From Prevotella sp. (GTDB taxonomy: Bacteria > Bacteroidota > Bacteroidia > Bacteroidales > Bacteroidaceae), in contig JAFLSF010000004.1 of NCBI GenBank assembly GCA_022511045.1, positions 1 through 61,655 of the forward strand: a stretch of DNA of 61,655 bases. The letters run 5' to 3'. The notes beneath the pieces were generated by a model that saw only the letters and a list, made by a program, of their open reading frames with translations, was not told the DNA's origin and made no database searches. Below, piece by piece: positions 27,934 to 36,714 of the stretch. The position numbers were made by a program, and so were the translations under genes. Position 1 is the first letter of the stretch. Each line of letters begins with the position of its first letter.

Positions 27934-28881
27934 TTATCGTAACAATTCGCGACAATGCTCGAGAATTGCCAAAAGTTCGTCTTTCTTTTCGGCACGGAGC
28001 ATTTTTATACGCGTCTCGCGAAAATTGGGAATTCCCTTGAAAACAGGACTGGCGGCGAGATGGCGGCGGGTATGCAAGATGCCGCGATACTCGTCAATAC
28101 GCTCAATGTTGATGCGTAGCTGTTCTTCCAAAATGTCAATCTTCTCATCAAGCGACAATTCCCTGCGACTGAATATCCAAGGGCAACCAAAAGTGGCCCG
28201 CCCAATCATGACAGCATCAACTCCATACTCGTCGAAAGCTCGGTCGGCATCGGTCAAAGATTTGATGTCGCCATTACCGATAATGGGGATGTGTATCTTG
28301 GGGTTGCGCTTCACCTCTCCGATAAGCGTCCAATCAGCGTGCCCCGTATACATCTGACTACGCGTACGCCCGTGAATGGTCAATGCTTGAATACCACAGG
28401 CTTGCAATTGTTCGGCTAAAGAGGTGATAATGAGTTGTTCATGGTTCCAGCCGAGTCGGGTCTTGACAGTAACGGGCAGACGGACAGCCTCTACTACCCG
28501 TTGTGTCACCTCTAACATTTTTGGAATGTTTTGTAACATACCTGCACCCGCGCCCTTGCCAGCCACCTTCTTTACTGGACAGCCGAAATTCAAGTCGATA
28601 ACATCGGGGCCAGCCTGTTCGACTATCTTGGCGGCCTCTATCATGGCCTCTAGATCACGACCGTATATTTGGATGCCGACGGGACGCTCCTCGTCTGCAA
28701 TCGTTAGTTTGCGCACTGTTGACTGAACATCACGCACCAACGCTTCGGCAGAGACAAACTCAGTATAAACCATTGCTGCCCCATACCGTTTGCATAACAA
28801 ACGGAATCCGACGTCTGTCACATCCTCCATCGGAGCAAGGAACACGGGATGTTCACCTAATTCTATATTGCCTATTTTCAC
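27934..28881 (-). CDS. dusB: tRNA-dihydrouridine synthase (DusB type)
   Basis: An FMN enzyme reducing uridine to dihydrouridine in tRNA. The 315 residues start GNIELGEHPVFLAPMEDVTDVGFR, where LAPMxxVTD is the FMN-binding opening. They contain the catalytic Cys in DLNFGCPVKKVAGKGAG and the phosphate-binding IGNGDIKS and MIGRATFGCPWIF. Assignment to DusB rather than DusA or DusC is by overall pattern and phylum habit. It lies 12 bp downstream of sufS on the same strand. Confidence 0.92.
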   Translation of the reverse strand: MKIGNIELGEHPVFLAPMEDVTDVGFRLLCKRYGAAMVYTEFVSAEALVRDVQSTVRKLTIADEERPVGIQIYGRDLEAMIEAAKIVEQAGPDVIDLNFGCPVKKVAGKGAGAGMLQNIPKMLEVTQRVVEAVRLPVTVKTRLGWNHEQLIITSLAEQLQACGIQALTIHGRTRSQMYTGHADWTLIGEVKRNPKIHIPIIGNGDIKSLTDADRAFDEYGVDAVMIGRATFGCPWIFSRRELSLDEKIDILEEQLRINIERIDEYRGILHTRRHLAASPVFKGIPNFRETRIKMLRAEKKDELLAILEHCRELLR

Positions 28882-28893
28882 AACTAACCTGTT

Positions 28894-30147
28894 TCAAAAC
28901 ATCTGGCTGATGCGGCGAATACCAGCGACCAACGTATCGACCTCCTCTTTCGTATTGTACAGGGCAAACGAGGCGCGCACAGTTCCGCTAATGCCTAAAC
29001 GCGTCATCAAAGGCTGGGCGCAATGGTGACCTGTGCGAACAGCAATGCCAAGACGGTCAAGCAATGTACCCATGTCAAGGTGGTGAATGTCACCTACGAG
29101 GAAAGACACTACAGCATCTTTCATCAAACCATTGGAAAGTGTCGGACCGAAAAGCCGCATACCCTCTATGGTAGCCATTTGCTCTATGCAATATTGCGTC
29201 AGCATCTTCTCGTGCGCCTCAATATGGTCGAGGCCTAAGTGATTGATATAGTCAATAGCCGTAGCTAATCCGTAGGTAGCGATATAGTCTGGCGTGCCCG
29301 CCTCAAACTTAAATGGCAAACGTTCAAAAGTGGTCTGCTCCCACGAAACTTTGTCTATCATTTCGCCGCCACCCTGATAGGGGGGGAGTTTCTCCAGCCA
29401 CTCCTCCTTTCCATAAAGTATTCCAATACCTGTAGGACCATACATTTTATGACCGCTAAAAGCGAAGAAATCGCAATCTATATCCTGCACATTAACTTTC
29501 ATGTGAGGCACACTCTGCGCTCCGTCCACCAAAACGGGGATATTATGCTCGTGAGCTATCCTTACTATCCCCTTGACAGGATTGACGGTTCCCAAGACAT
29601 TGCTGACGTGGGTGATGCTGATAAGTTTTGTCTTTGGTGTCAGATATGTGGTAAATAAGTCGTCGTATATGTTGCCATTCTCGTCGCAAATGGTTAAGCA
29701 TCCGTCATCTGTGATGGGCAAATGCCTCACTACGATGCCTCGCTTCTGAGCCTGCAACTGCCAAGGGACGATGTTAGAGTGGTGCTCCATATCAGAGACC
29801 AGGACCTCGTCGCCCTCCTGCATTTGGCTTTCGCAAAACGATGATGCCACAAGATTGATGGCTTCTGTGGTGCCGCGCGTAAAGACAATTTCCTCAATCT
29901 TTGAAGCATTGATAAACTGACGCACTTTCTCGCGAGCAGTCTCGTGCAAATCGGTAGCCTGTTGTGAGAGATAGTGAACGCCGCGATGTACATTGGCATT
30001 GACGTTGAGATACTCCTCTCGCATAGCATCCAGCACACAGAGTGGCTTTTGTGTAGTGGCGGCGTTGTCAAGATAAACTAGCGGCTTGCCGTAAACTTCT
30101 CTGGATAGGATGGGGAAGTCCTTGCGTACTTTATTTATGTCATACAT
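28894..30147 (-). CDS. sufS: Cysteine desulfurase SufS
   Basis: A 417-residue PLP enzyme that takes sulfur from cysteine for Fe-S assembly. It has DNAATTQKP at the N-terminus, ISITHVSNVLGTVNP, the PLP Lys in FFAFSGHKMYGPTGIG, and the active-site Cys in VRTGHHCAQPLM (group II loop). It is third in the sufC-sufD-sufS run. Confidence 0.96.
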   Translation of the reverse strand: MYDINKVRKDFPILSREVYGKPLVYLDNAATTQKPLCVLDAMREEYLNVNANVHRGVHYLSQQATDLHETAREKVRQFINASKIEEIVFTRGTTEAINLVASSFCESQMQEGDEVLVSDMEHHSNIVPWQLQAQKRGIVVRHLPITDDGCLTICDENGNIYDDLFTTYLTPKTKLISITHVSNVLGTVNPVKGIVRIAHEHNIPVLVDGAQSVPHMKVNVQDIDCDFFAFSGHKMYGPTGIGILYGKEEWLEKLPPYQGGGEMIDKVSWEQTTFERLPFKFEAGTPDYIATYGLATAIDYINHLGLDHIEAHEKMLTQYCIEQMATIEGMRLFGPTLSNGLMKDAVVSFLVGDIHHLDMGTLLDRLGIAVRTGHHCAQPLMTRLGISGTVRASFALYNTKEEVDTLVAGIRRISQMF

Positions 30148-30182
30148 AGTCGTAACCAGTCAGTTAGATTTCTATACACGCG

Positions 30183-31544
30183 TCAAGCCGTTTTGCCTCC
30201 GCATCCGCGATGTAGCGAGCCAATATCTTGATGGCATCCTCCACATTTGTTCAGTTCACCACGAAAACGTTTCTCCACTAAATAGTGTAAACGGTTGCGC
30301 AGAGGTTCCAATTCCATGTGGTCTATAACTTCGTTGATGAAAGCGGTCTGTAATAATAAGTGAGCCTCTTTGCGAGAAATGCCTCGTTGCTGCATATAAA
30401 ACAAGGCTGCATCGTTCAACTGACCAACGGTAGATCCATGCGTACACTTCACGTCGTCGGCATAAATTTCCAGCATGGGCTGGGTATACATACGAGCCTC
30501 CTTCGTGGCACAAAGATTCTGATTCGTCATTTGCGATTCCGTCTTTTGGGCACCCTGCTTCACTAATACACGCCCAGCGAAAGCACCTGTCGATTCGTCG
30601 TCCAATACATATTTGTACAACTCGCGACTGCTACAATGTGACACATGGTGCGTGATGAGTGTGTTGTTGTCAACGTGTTGCTGTTTGTCTGCAATGACGC
30701 AACCACAACACGAGCACGCAGCCCCCTCGCCAACAAGGTCGACATTCAGTTTGTTGCGTGTTACCCCGTTATGGAGGGTAATAACGTTATGATTTACTCG
30801 GCTATCGCGTTCCTGGCGTATATAGACGTTGCTAACACGCACATTTTTATTGTGTGTCTCCTCCATGCAATAGAGATCTAACTTGGCATTTCTCCCCACA
30901 AAACACTCAATAACCTGTGTAGCCAGAAAACGGCACTCGTCAGCAGTGTGATCACAAAAAAGGAATTTCGCCTCTGCACCTTCCTCCAACACAATGAGTA
31001 CCCGACGATTAACCATCAAATCAACATCTGAACGGAGAATGTTAATCACCTGAACAGCACGATTCATCACTACATTCTTAGGCACATAGATATACAAACC
31101 GTCCTGTGCTAACATTGTATTCAAATCTGTGACAGCATCTGCGTCTTCACCCGCTAGTTTATTATAGTATTCCGAAATGGCAAACTCTTTTAGCGAGCCG
31201 ATGACAACCCCCTCTGGCAACGAACTTTTGGGCTGGTTTTTAGAGTAAAAGGCATCATTCACCACAAAATAAAGAGAAGTGGACAAATTTGGTACGTCAC
31301 AGCAGAAAGCATGATAGGGATTGGCGGGAATATCCAGACGATTGAGGTTTAACCCGTAGTTCGGCTCAAAGAGTTTTGCTATGTTCGTGTATTTGTAGTG
31401 CTCTACCTTTTGCGTAGGAAAGCCATTTGACATAAAGCGTAGGAAGGCTTCCTCGCGCTTGCCATTCATCACCTCTGACGAATGGCAGCATATCGTCTGG
31501 CGACACTGTTCGTACAATTCAATGTATTGTTTTTCTGCCTCCAT
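30183..31544 (-). CDS. sufD: Fe-S cluster assembly protein SufD
   Basis: 453 residues from ATG 31544; a GTG at 31553 is a weaker alternative. The C-terminal beta-helix core (CTHGSTVGQLNDAALFYMQQRGISRKEAHLLL) is diagnostic of SufB/SufD. SufD forms a scaffold with SufB and SufC. The last 24 residues form a Cys-rich tail with CGGC and a further Cys (RGELNKCGGCHQDI, then HRGCGGKTA), absent from E. coli SufD. It starts 12 bp after sufC. Confidence 0.93.
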   Translation of the reverse strand: MEAEKQYIELYEQCRQTICCHSSEVMNGKREEAFLRFMSNGFPTQKVEHYKYTNIAKLFEPNYGLNLNRLDIPANPYHAFCCDVPNLSTSLYFVVNDAFYSKNQPKSSLPEGVVIGSLKEFAISEYYNKLAGEDADAVTDLNTMLAQDGLYIYVPKNVVMNRAVQVINILRSDVDLMVNRRVLIVLEEGAEAKFLFCDHTADECRFLATQVIECFVGRNAKLDLYCMEETHNKNVRVSNVYIRQERDSRVNHNVITLHNGVTRNKLNVDLVGEGAACSCCGCVIADKQQHVDNNTLITHHVSHCSSRELYKYVLDDESTGAFAGRVLVKQGAQKTESQMTNQNLCATKEARMYTQPMLEIYADDVKCTHGSTVGQLNDAALFYMQQRGISRKEAHLLLQTAFINEVIDHMELEPLRNRLHYLVEKRFRGELNKCGGCHQDIGSLHRGCGGKTA

Positions 31545-31556
31545 TTTTTTCACCCT

Positions 31557-32315
31557 TTACCGCTCATTATTTACCGTTTCTTTTATCCAGTCGTACCCGC
31601 GTTCTTGAATTTCCTTGGCCAATTCTGGTCCAGCAGTCTTTACAATCTGTCCTTGATAAAGTACATGCACCACGTCTGGGCGAATCATCTCCAGTAGGCG
31701 GTCGTAATGGGTGATAACAATGCAACTGGTTTCTGCAGTTTTTAGTTTATTAACTCCTTCTGCGACAATACGCATAGCATCAACATCTAGTCCAGAGTCC
31801 GTCTCGTCGAGAATACTGAGCTTTGGCTCTAACATCGCCATTTGGAATATCTCGTTACGTTTCTTTTCGCCACCGCTAAATCCCTCGTTTACACTTCGAC
31901 CTGCCAGTTTATTGTCTAACTCTACAATCTTCTGCTTCTCACGCATCAACTTGATAAAGTCGCCAGCCTTCAGTTCTGGCAGTCCTTGATACTTCCGCAT
32001 TTCGTTGATGGCAGCTTTCATAAAGTTTGTCATCGAGACACCCGGAATCTCCACAGGGTATTGAAACGACAGAAATAGCCCCTCGTGAGCCCTGTCTTCG
32101 GGCTTCATTTCCAACAGGTTCTTCCCGTTAAAGAAAGCCTCGCCCTCAGTCACTTCGTATAGCGGATTTCCCACCAATACGGCACTGAGCGTGGACTTTC
32201 CCGAACCATTGGGTCCCATAATGGCGTGCGTCTCTCCGTCTTTGATGGTTAGATTGATGCCCCTCAGTATCTCTTTGTCTCCAATCTTGGCGTGCAAATT
32301 ACGTACTTCTAACAT
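31557..32315 (-). CDS. sufC: Fe-S cluster assembly ATPase SufC
   Basis: A 252-residue ABC ATPase. It has Walker A GPNGSGKSTL, a Q-loop in SFQYPVEIPGVSM, the signature NEGFSGGEKKRNEIFQM, Walker B LSILDETDSGLD and the switch VITHYDRLL. ATG 32315 gives the normal SufC start MLEVRNLHAKIGD; the longer frame crosses the promoter. It is the first gene after its promoter, with no sufB in front. Confidence 0.95.
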   Translation of the reverse strand: MLEVRNLHAKIGDKEILRGINLTIKDGETHAIMGPNGSGKSTLSAVLVGNPLYEVTEGEAFFNGKNLLEMKPEDRAHEGLFLSFQYPVEIPGVSMTNFMKAAINEMRKYQGLPELKAGDFIKLMREKQKIVELDNKLAGRSVNEGFSGGEKKRNEIFQMAMLEPKLSILDETDSGLDVDAMRIVAEGVNKLKTAETSCIVITHYDRLLEMIRPDVVHVLYQGQIVKTAGPELAKEIQERGYDWIKETVNNER

Positions 32316-32338
32316 ATACTCTATATTGATTTGGGCTA

Positions 32339-32369
32339 CAAAGGTACGAATAAGTGGGCAAAAAGCAAA
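32339..32369 (-). promoter_or_regulatory. sufCDS promoter
   Basis: Minus-strand TTTG (32369-32366), 19-bp spacer and TACCTTTG (32346-32339) lie about 24 bp before sufC. It is divergent from the rplS promoter and its -33 lies only 16 bp from that of rplS. Confidence 0.8.
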
Positions 32370-32384
32370 ATAAATCAAAATTTA

Positions 32385-32416
32385 TTTGGTTGTCACTCAA
32401 AATATTCGTACCTTTG
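32385..32416 (+). promoter_or_regulatory. rplS promoter
   Basis: TTTG (32385-32388), a 20-bp spacer and TACCTTTG (32409-32416) give a transcription start near 32423 and a leader of about 90 nt. Confidence 0.8.
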
Positions 32417-32422
32417 CACCCG

Positions 32423-32512
32423 CTTTCCGCGTAATCGCTGGCAGGAAGTATCGAGAGGCCTGTTATGTTGCGCTGGAACGATAACAACAACATTTAAATA
32501 CTTTAAGTACAA
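32423..32512 (+). promoter_or_regulatory. Structured rplS leader, possible L19 autoregulatory element
   Basis: The leader contains TTTCC pairing with GGAAG (32423-32427 with 32453-32457). A second hairpin pairs GTTATGTT with AAC-ATAAC across a one-base bulge (32462-32469 with 32478-32485, 8-nt loop). Ribosomal-protein leaders that bind their own product are known in general; membership of a described L19 leader class is a guess. Confidence 0.35.
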
Positions 32513-32878
32513 ATGGATTTAATCAAAGTTGCTGAAGAAGCATTTGCAACCGGCAAACAGCACCCCAGTTTTAAGGCTGGTGATACTGTGACTGTCGCTT
32601 ACAAAATTATCGAGGGTTCTAAGGAGCGTGTTCAGCTCTTTCGTGGCGTAGTTATTAAGATTAGCGGTCATCAGGAGAAGAAGCGTTTCACTGTTCGCAA
32701 GATGTCGGGTACTGTGGGTGTAGAGCGTATCTTCCCTCTGGAATCTCCCAACATTGAGAGCATCGAGGTCAACAAGATTGGTAAGGTTCGCCGCGCTAAG
32801 CTTTACTATCTGCGCAAACTCACTGGTAAGGCTGCTCGTATCAAGGAGAAGCGTAGTGGTGTTGCTCGTAAGGACTAA
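32513..32878 (+). CDS. rplS: 50S ribosomal protein L19
   Basis: 121 residues with the L19 pattern [44 protein letters not shown] and [23 protein letters not shown]. It binds 23S rRNA at the 30S-50S interface. It has its own promoter and leader and is followed by a strong terminator. Confidence 0.98.
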   Translation: MDLIKVAEEAFATGKQHPSFKAGDTVTVAYKIIEGSKERVQLFRGVVIKISGHQEKKRFTVRKMSGTVGVERIFPLESPNIESIEVNKIGKVRRAKLYYLRKLTGKAARIKEKRSGVARKD

Positions 32879-32907
32879 TCGAAACTCTATCGAACTTGTA
32901 CAGCATA

Positions 32908-32945
32908 AAGAGAGACATTCCTTGACTATGAGGAATGCCTCTCTT
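32908..32945 (+). terminator. rplS terminator
   Basis: A long stem (32908-32922 with 32931-32945; 14 of 15 positions pair, 8-nt loop) begins 30 bp after the rplS stop. The following bases are only modestly T-rich. Confidence 0.75.
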
Positions 32946-32986
32946 TGGTTAAAAAGAAAACAAACAAAGCACATTCTATTGATAGT

Positions 32987-34171
32987 ATGAAAGAGTTACA
33001 GCTGAAGTACGGATGTAATCCGAACCAGAAACCCTCGCGCATTTTTATGGCGGAGGGCGAATTACCTATTGAAGTGATTAACGGTCGTCCTGGTTATATC
33101 AATTTCCTCGACGCATTGAATGCTTGGCAGTTAGTCAAGGAATTGAAGGAGGCTACGGGTATGGTTGCTGCTGCCTCGTTCAAGCACGTTAGTCCTGCGG
33201 GAGCAGCTATCGGGTTGCCTTTGAGCGACACCCTCAAGAAAATATATTTCGTGGATGATATTCAAGGACTGGACGAGAGTCCCATTGCCTGTGCCTATGC
33301 TAGAGCTCGTGGTGCCGATCGCATGTCAAGTTATGGCGATTTCGTGGCATTGTCCGATACCTGCGATGCTACTACCGCTCGTCTGTTGAAGCGTGAGGTA
33401 AGCGATGGTGTCATTGCTCCCGACTACACCGCAGAAGCTATAGAAATACTGAAGGAGAAGCGAAAGGGAACTTATAATGTCATCAAAATAAATCCCACCT
33501 ACGTGCCTGAGCCGCTGGAGCGCAAGCAGTGTTTTGGCGTTACCTTTGAGCAAGGACGCAATGAAATTCGTTTAGATGACCCTACATTGTTTGAGAATAT
33601 TCCCACCCAGAACAAGACCTTCAGCAAAGAGGCGAAGCGTGACCTTATTATCGCACTCATTACCTTGAAATATACGCAGTCGAATAGCGTTTGCTACGTT
33701 AAGGACGGACAGGCTATAGGTATTGGTGCAGGCCAACAGAGTCGCATACACTGCACCCGTCTGGCTGGTAACAAGGCGGATATTTGGTGGTTACGTCAGC
33801 ATCCAAAGGTAATGGCATTGCCCTTTAAGGATGACATTCGTCGCGCTGACCGCGACAATACTATCGATGTGTATATTTCGGAGGAGCACGATGATGTGTT
33901 AGCAGAAGGAATGTGGCAGACATTTTTCAAGGAAAAGCCCGAAGTGCTTACGATAGAAGAGAAAAAGGCGTGGATTGCCCAAAATACGGGTGTGGCATTG
34001 GGGTCTGATGCCTTCTTTCCCTTTGGTGACAACATAGAGCGGGCTCATAAAAGCGGTGTGGAGTACATTGCTCAGGCGGGAGGTTCTGTTCGCGATGACC
34101 ATGTTATCATGACATGCGACAAGTACGGCATTGCAATGACGTTTACTGGTGTTCGTCTGTTCCATCACTAA
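32987..34171 (+). CDS. AICAR transformylase (PurH-like, no IMP cyclohydrolase domain)
   Basis: 394 residues homologous only to the C-terminal AICAR formyltransferase half of bifunctional PurH, the penultimate step of IMP synthesis. It starts LQLKYGCNPNQKPSRIF; the catalytic Lys-His pair is in AAASFKHVSPAGAAIG; QSNSVCYVKDGQAIGIGAGQQSR and GSDAFFPFGDNIERA are also family motifs. The N-terminal MGS-like cyclohydrolase domain (about 200 residues) is absent, and the region upstream is the rplS terminator, so this is not a truncation by start choice. IMP cyclohydrolase must come from elsewhere. Confidence 0.9.
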   Translation: MKELQLKYGCNPNQKPSRIFMAEGELPIEVINGRPGYINFLDALNAWQLVKELKEATGMVAAASFKHVSPAGAAIGLPLSDTLKKIYFVDDIQGLDESPIACAYARARGADRMSSYGDFVALSDTCDATTARLLKREVSDGVIAPDYTAEAIEILKEKRKGTYNVIKINPTYVPEPLERKQCFGVTFEQGRNEIRLDDPTLFENIPTQNKTFSKEAKRDLIIALITLKYTQSNSVCYVKDGQAIGIGAGQQSRIHCTRLAGNKADIWWLRQHPKVMALPFKDDIRRADRDNTIDVYISEEHDDVLAEGMWQTFFKEKPEVLTIEEKKAWIAQNTGVALGSDAFFPFGDNIERAHKSGVEYIAQAGGSVRDDHVIMTCDKYGIAMTFTGVRLFHH

Positions 34172-34189
34172 ACCGTTATTGGCAAAGGC

Positions 34190-34393
34190 ATGAGTAAGGA
34201 AAGCGACTTTCAGAATATTCTGGAGAACGGTATCTCGTTTGGACGTGGCGGTGGTCCCCGTAGAGAAGATGACAAGGTGAAGACTAAAGCCAAGAAAAAG
34301 AAATACATTACGGGAGCTCATGGCTCTGGCTCCGCCCGCCAGAAAGCCAAATATCGTGAACAGCGAGCAAACAGACGCAAAGGAAAAGGCTAG
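34190..34393 (+). CDS. Small basic protein of unknown function
   Basis: 67 residues with no recognised family. The N-terminal 25 residues are mixed with a Gly run (GRGGGPRRED). The rest is strongly basic, with KAKKKKYITGAHGSGSARQKAKYREQRANRRKGKG-like composition (shown here as segments KAKKKK, RQKAKYREQRANRRKGKG). Such charge suggests RNA or ribosome binding, but this is only inference. It lies 18 bp after the purH-like stop, so it is probably co-transcribed, and ends at a palindromic hairpin. Confidence 0.65.
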   Translation: MSKESDFQNILENGISFGRGGGPRREDDKVKTKAKKKKYITGAHGSGSARQKAKYREQRANRRKGKG

Positions 34394-34406
34394 GATAAAG
34401 TCTGTA

Positions 34407-34427
34407 ATCCTATTTGCAAAATAGGAT
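34407..34427. terminator. Bidirectional terminator between convergent genes
   Basis: A perfect 9-bp inverted repeat ATCCTATTT/AAATAGGAT with a 3-nt loop lies in the 50-bp gap between the small basic gene and nadK. It is AT-rich and lacks a long T-run. Confidence 0.5.
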
Positions 34428-34443
34428 AGGTGTGGCGAAATAA

Positions 34444-35331
34444 TTATAGCCGTTGGTCGGCTCCCCACATCATCTTTTCGCGTAGCGTATTGAAGTACTT
34501 CGTACCAGCTCGCTTGATAACCCTCACCCTGTAAGGAGCCTTGGCCAACGTTAGGCGGGTAGAGTCTGAAAGGTTTACTGAGCGTCCGTCAAGAGCTACC
34601 AAGAAATTGTGGGTGCGACTCTCTATCGTTAATTGGATTTCCGAGTCTTCAGCAATAACGATAGGGCGAGCATTGAGCGAGTGGGGAGCAACGGCTGTCA
34701 ATGAAAATACATGAGTTCCCGGCACCATGATAGGTCCCCCGTTTGAGAGGGAATAAGCCGTAGACCCCGTAGGTGTAGAAATGATGAGGCCATCGGCTTG
34801 ATAAGTAGTAAGAAACTCTCCGTTGATGGTGGTATGGATAGCGATCATAGAGGCTGTGTCATGCTTCAAAATGGCGATGTCATTTAAAGCACAATTGTAA
34901 CCTGCCAGTTGTTCTCCGTCTGTTCGTACTTGTAATACACTTCTGGTGTCAATGGCGTAGTCACCTTTATAAAGTGCAGTAATAGTGTGTTCTATCTCCT
35001 GTACATTGACGTCGGCAAGGAATCCTAATCGCCCGGTATTGATGCCCAAAATGGGTATCTGCTTGCTACCTACCAAACTGGCTGCCCGAAGAAATGTACC
35101 ATCACCACCCATTGACACGACAAAGTCTGCATCGAAGTTCGTTTCTTCGAACACGGTCACTCCGTCAAGAGCTAATTGCTGCCTCGAGGTTATGAATGTA
35201 TGGAACTCACGCTCCACCAATACTTCTGCCTGTTGTTGAGTCAGACACGTCAATAGTTGCTGGACAGACTGCAGTTCTTCTGGCTGGTAACTATTGCCAA
35301 AGATGGCGAATCGTAGTTTGTGTGAGGTCAT
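34444..35331 (-). CDS. nadK: NAD kinase
   Basis: Phosphorylates NAD to NADP. 295 residues from ATG 35331; the longer frame crosses the promoter. It has the diagnostic SMGGDGTFLRAA, GRLGFLADV, NDIAILKHDTASM and DGLIISTPTGSTAYSLSNGGPI motifs. It is divergent from pdxJ across a near-symmetrical promoter region. Confidence 0.96.
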   Translation of the reverse strand: MTSHKLRFAIFGNSYQPEELQSVQQLLTCLTQQQAEVLVEREFHTFITSRQQLALDGVTVFEETNFDADFVVSMGGDGTFLRAASLVGSKQIPILGINTGRLGFLADVNVQEIEHTITALYKGDYAIDTRSVLQVRTDGEQLAGYNCALNDIAILKHDTASMIAIHTTINGEFLTTYQADGLIISTPTGSTAYSLSNGGPIMVPGTHVFSLTAVAPHSLNARPIVIAEDSEIQLTIESRTHNFLVALDGRSVNLSDSTRLTLAKAPYRVRVIKRAGTKYFNTLREKMMWGADQRL

Positions 35332-35344
35332 AGCGTGCTCTTTG

Positions 35345-35411
35345 GGTGCAAAGATACTAAAAAATATCAATAAGCAGTTGCCAATTATCAATTTTTTAGT
35401 ATCTTTGCACC
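35345..35411. promoter_or_regulatory. Symmetrical nadK/pdxJ divergent promoter region
   Basis: Two perfectly complementary 21-bp arms (35345-35365 and 35391-35411) each contain TATCTTTG followed by GCACC, one per strand. For pdxJ, TTG (35378-35380), a 19-bp spacer and TATCTTTG (35400-35407) make a full promoter. For nadK the -7 box is 35356-35349 without a clear -33. Confidence 0.65.
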
Positions 35412-35430
35412 AAACTAATCACAAACAACC

Positions 35431-36144
35431 ATGACAAGATTAAGTGTAAATATCAATAAGATAGCCACTCTGCGCAATGCCAGAGGCGGCAACAATCCCG
35501 ATGTGTTCAGTGTGGCACGTGACGCTGAGAATTTCGGAGCACAGGGCATTACCGTGCATCCCCGACCCGACGAGAGGCACATCCGCTATCAAGATGTGCG
35601 TGACATACGTCCCATCATTACTACCGAGTTCAATATCGAGGGGAATCCCATTGACTCGTTTGTACAATTGGTGTTAGAGGTCGTTCCCACCCAAGTAACG
35701 TTAGTACCAGATGGGCACGACCAGCTGACCAGCAATCATGGATGGGACACAATAGAACATCAGACCTTCTTAACAGATATTTGCAAGGAGTTCAGACAGG
35801 CGGGTATCCGAACCAGCATCTTCGTTGATCCCGACGTTTGCATGGTGGAAGGTGCTAAAGCTTGTGGGGCCGATTGTGTGGAACTCTATACCGAACCGTA
35901 TGCTTCTGGCTATACAGCAAATCGTGAGGTAGCCATTGCCCCTTTTATTGCTGCTGCCAAGACTGCCCGTGAGATAGGACTTGGGCTGAATGCAGGTCAC
36001 GATCTCTCGCTTGACAATTTGCATTATTACCACCAGCACATCCCTTGGACGGACGAGGTGTCTATTGGTCATGCCCTCATTTGCGACGCTCTTTATATGG
36101 GACTCCGTGAGACCATCAAATTATATTTACAAGCATTAAGATAA
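35431..36144 (+). CDS. pdxJ: Pyridoxine 5'-phosphate synthase
   Basis: Makes PNP from 1-deoxyxylulose-5-phosphate and 3-amino-2-oxopropyl phosphate. 237 residues with LSVNINKIATLRNARGG, GITVHPRPDERHIRYQD, EFNIEGNP and GLNAGHDLSLDNL, all PdxJ signatures. It is first in a run with the DJ-1 gene, ispD and recG; it and ispD both link to the DXP branch. Confidence 0.97.
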   Translation: MTRLSVNINKIATLRNARGGNNPDVFSVARDAENFGAQGITVHPRPDERHIRYQDVRDIRPIITTEFNIEGNPIDSFVQLVLEVVPTQVTLVPDGHDQLTSNHGWDTIEHQTFLTDICKEFRQAGIRTSIFVDPDVCMVEGAKACGADCVELYTEPYASGYTANREVAIAPFIAAAKTAREIGLGLNAGHDLSLDNLHYYHQHIPWTDEVSIGHALICDALYMGLRETIKLYLQALR

Positions 36145-36150
36145 GAGACT

Positions 36151-36714
36151 ATGGCAAAGGTTTATGTATTTTTAGCAGATGGCTTCGAGGATGTTGAGGC
36201 TCTAATTCCCATTGACGTATTGCGTCGCGGTGGAGTGGATGTAGTAACGGTGAGCACTACTGATTTTCCTTTGGTGCAGACAGCTCACGGTGTGAATATT
36301 GAGGCTGACCTCATGTTCGAGCAAGGCGATTTCTCTGATGCTGACCTACTATTCTTGCCTGGCGGTATGCCTGGTGCCAGCAATTTGTATCAACATAAGG
36401 GAGTCTGTAAAGCCCTTACGGACCAGCACGCTAACGGTAAGAAAGTGGCAGCCATCTGTGCTTCGCCCGCCGTCGTCCTTGCCCCGTTGGGTATTCTTGA
36501 CGGTAAACGAGCCACCTGTTACCCAGGCTTTGAGCAGGCATTGACAAAAGCGACTTATACTGCAGACCTCGTTACAGTAGACGGCAATATTACTACTGGC
36601 GAAGGACCTGCAGCAGCTTTCCCTTTTGCCTACGAGTTGCTCGCTCAGTTGGTAGACCAGCAGACTTCCGACCAGATTGCTGAGGGTATGCGCTATAAGC
36701 ATCTGATGGCCTAA
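36151..36714 (+). CDS. DJ-1/PfpI family protein (YajL-like)
   Basis: 187 residues beginning [25 protein letters not shown], with the conserved Glu. The nucleophile-elbow Cys is in [18 protein letters not shown], followed by [17 protein letters not shown]. The pattern fits the YajL/DJ-1 branch (chaperone or oxidative-stress related; the exact activity is disputed in the family). It overlaps the ispD start by one base (TAATG). Confidence 0.92.
   Translation: MAKVYVFLADGFEDVEALIPIDVLRRGGVDVVTVSTTDFPLVQTAHGVNIEADLMFEQGDFSDADLLFLPGGMPGASNLYQHKGVCKALTDQHANGKKVAAICASPAVVLAPLGILDGKRATCYPGFEQALTKATYTADLVTVDGNITTGEGPAAAFPFAYELLAQLVDQQTSDQIAEGMRYKHLMA

Noticed and set aside
32316..32378. Longer SufC start at 32378
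   Set aside because: The extension crosses the sufC promoter -7 and -33 boxes; ATG 32315 gives the normal SufC N-terminus.
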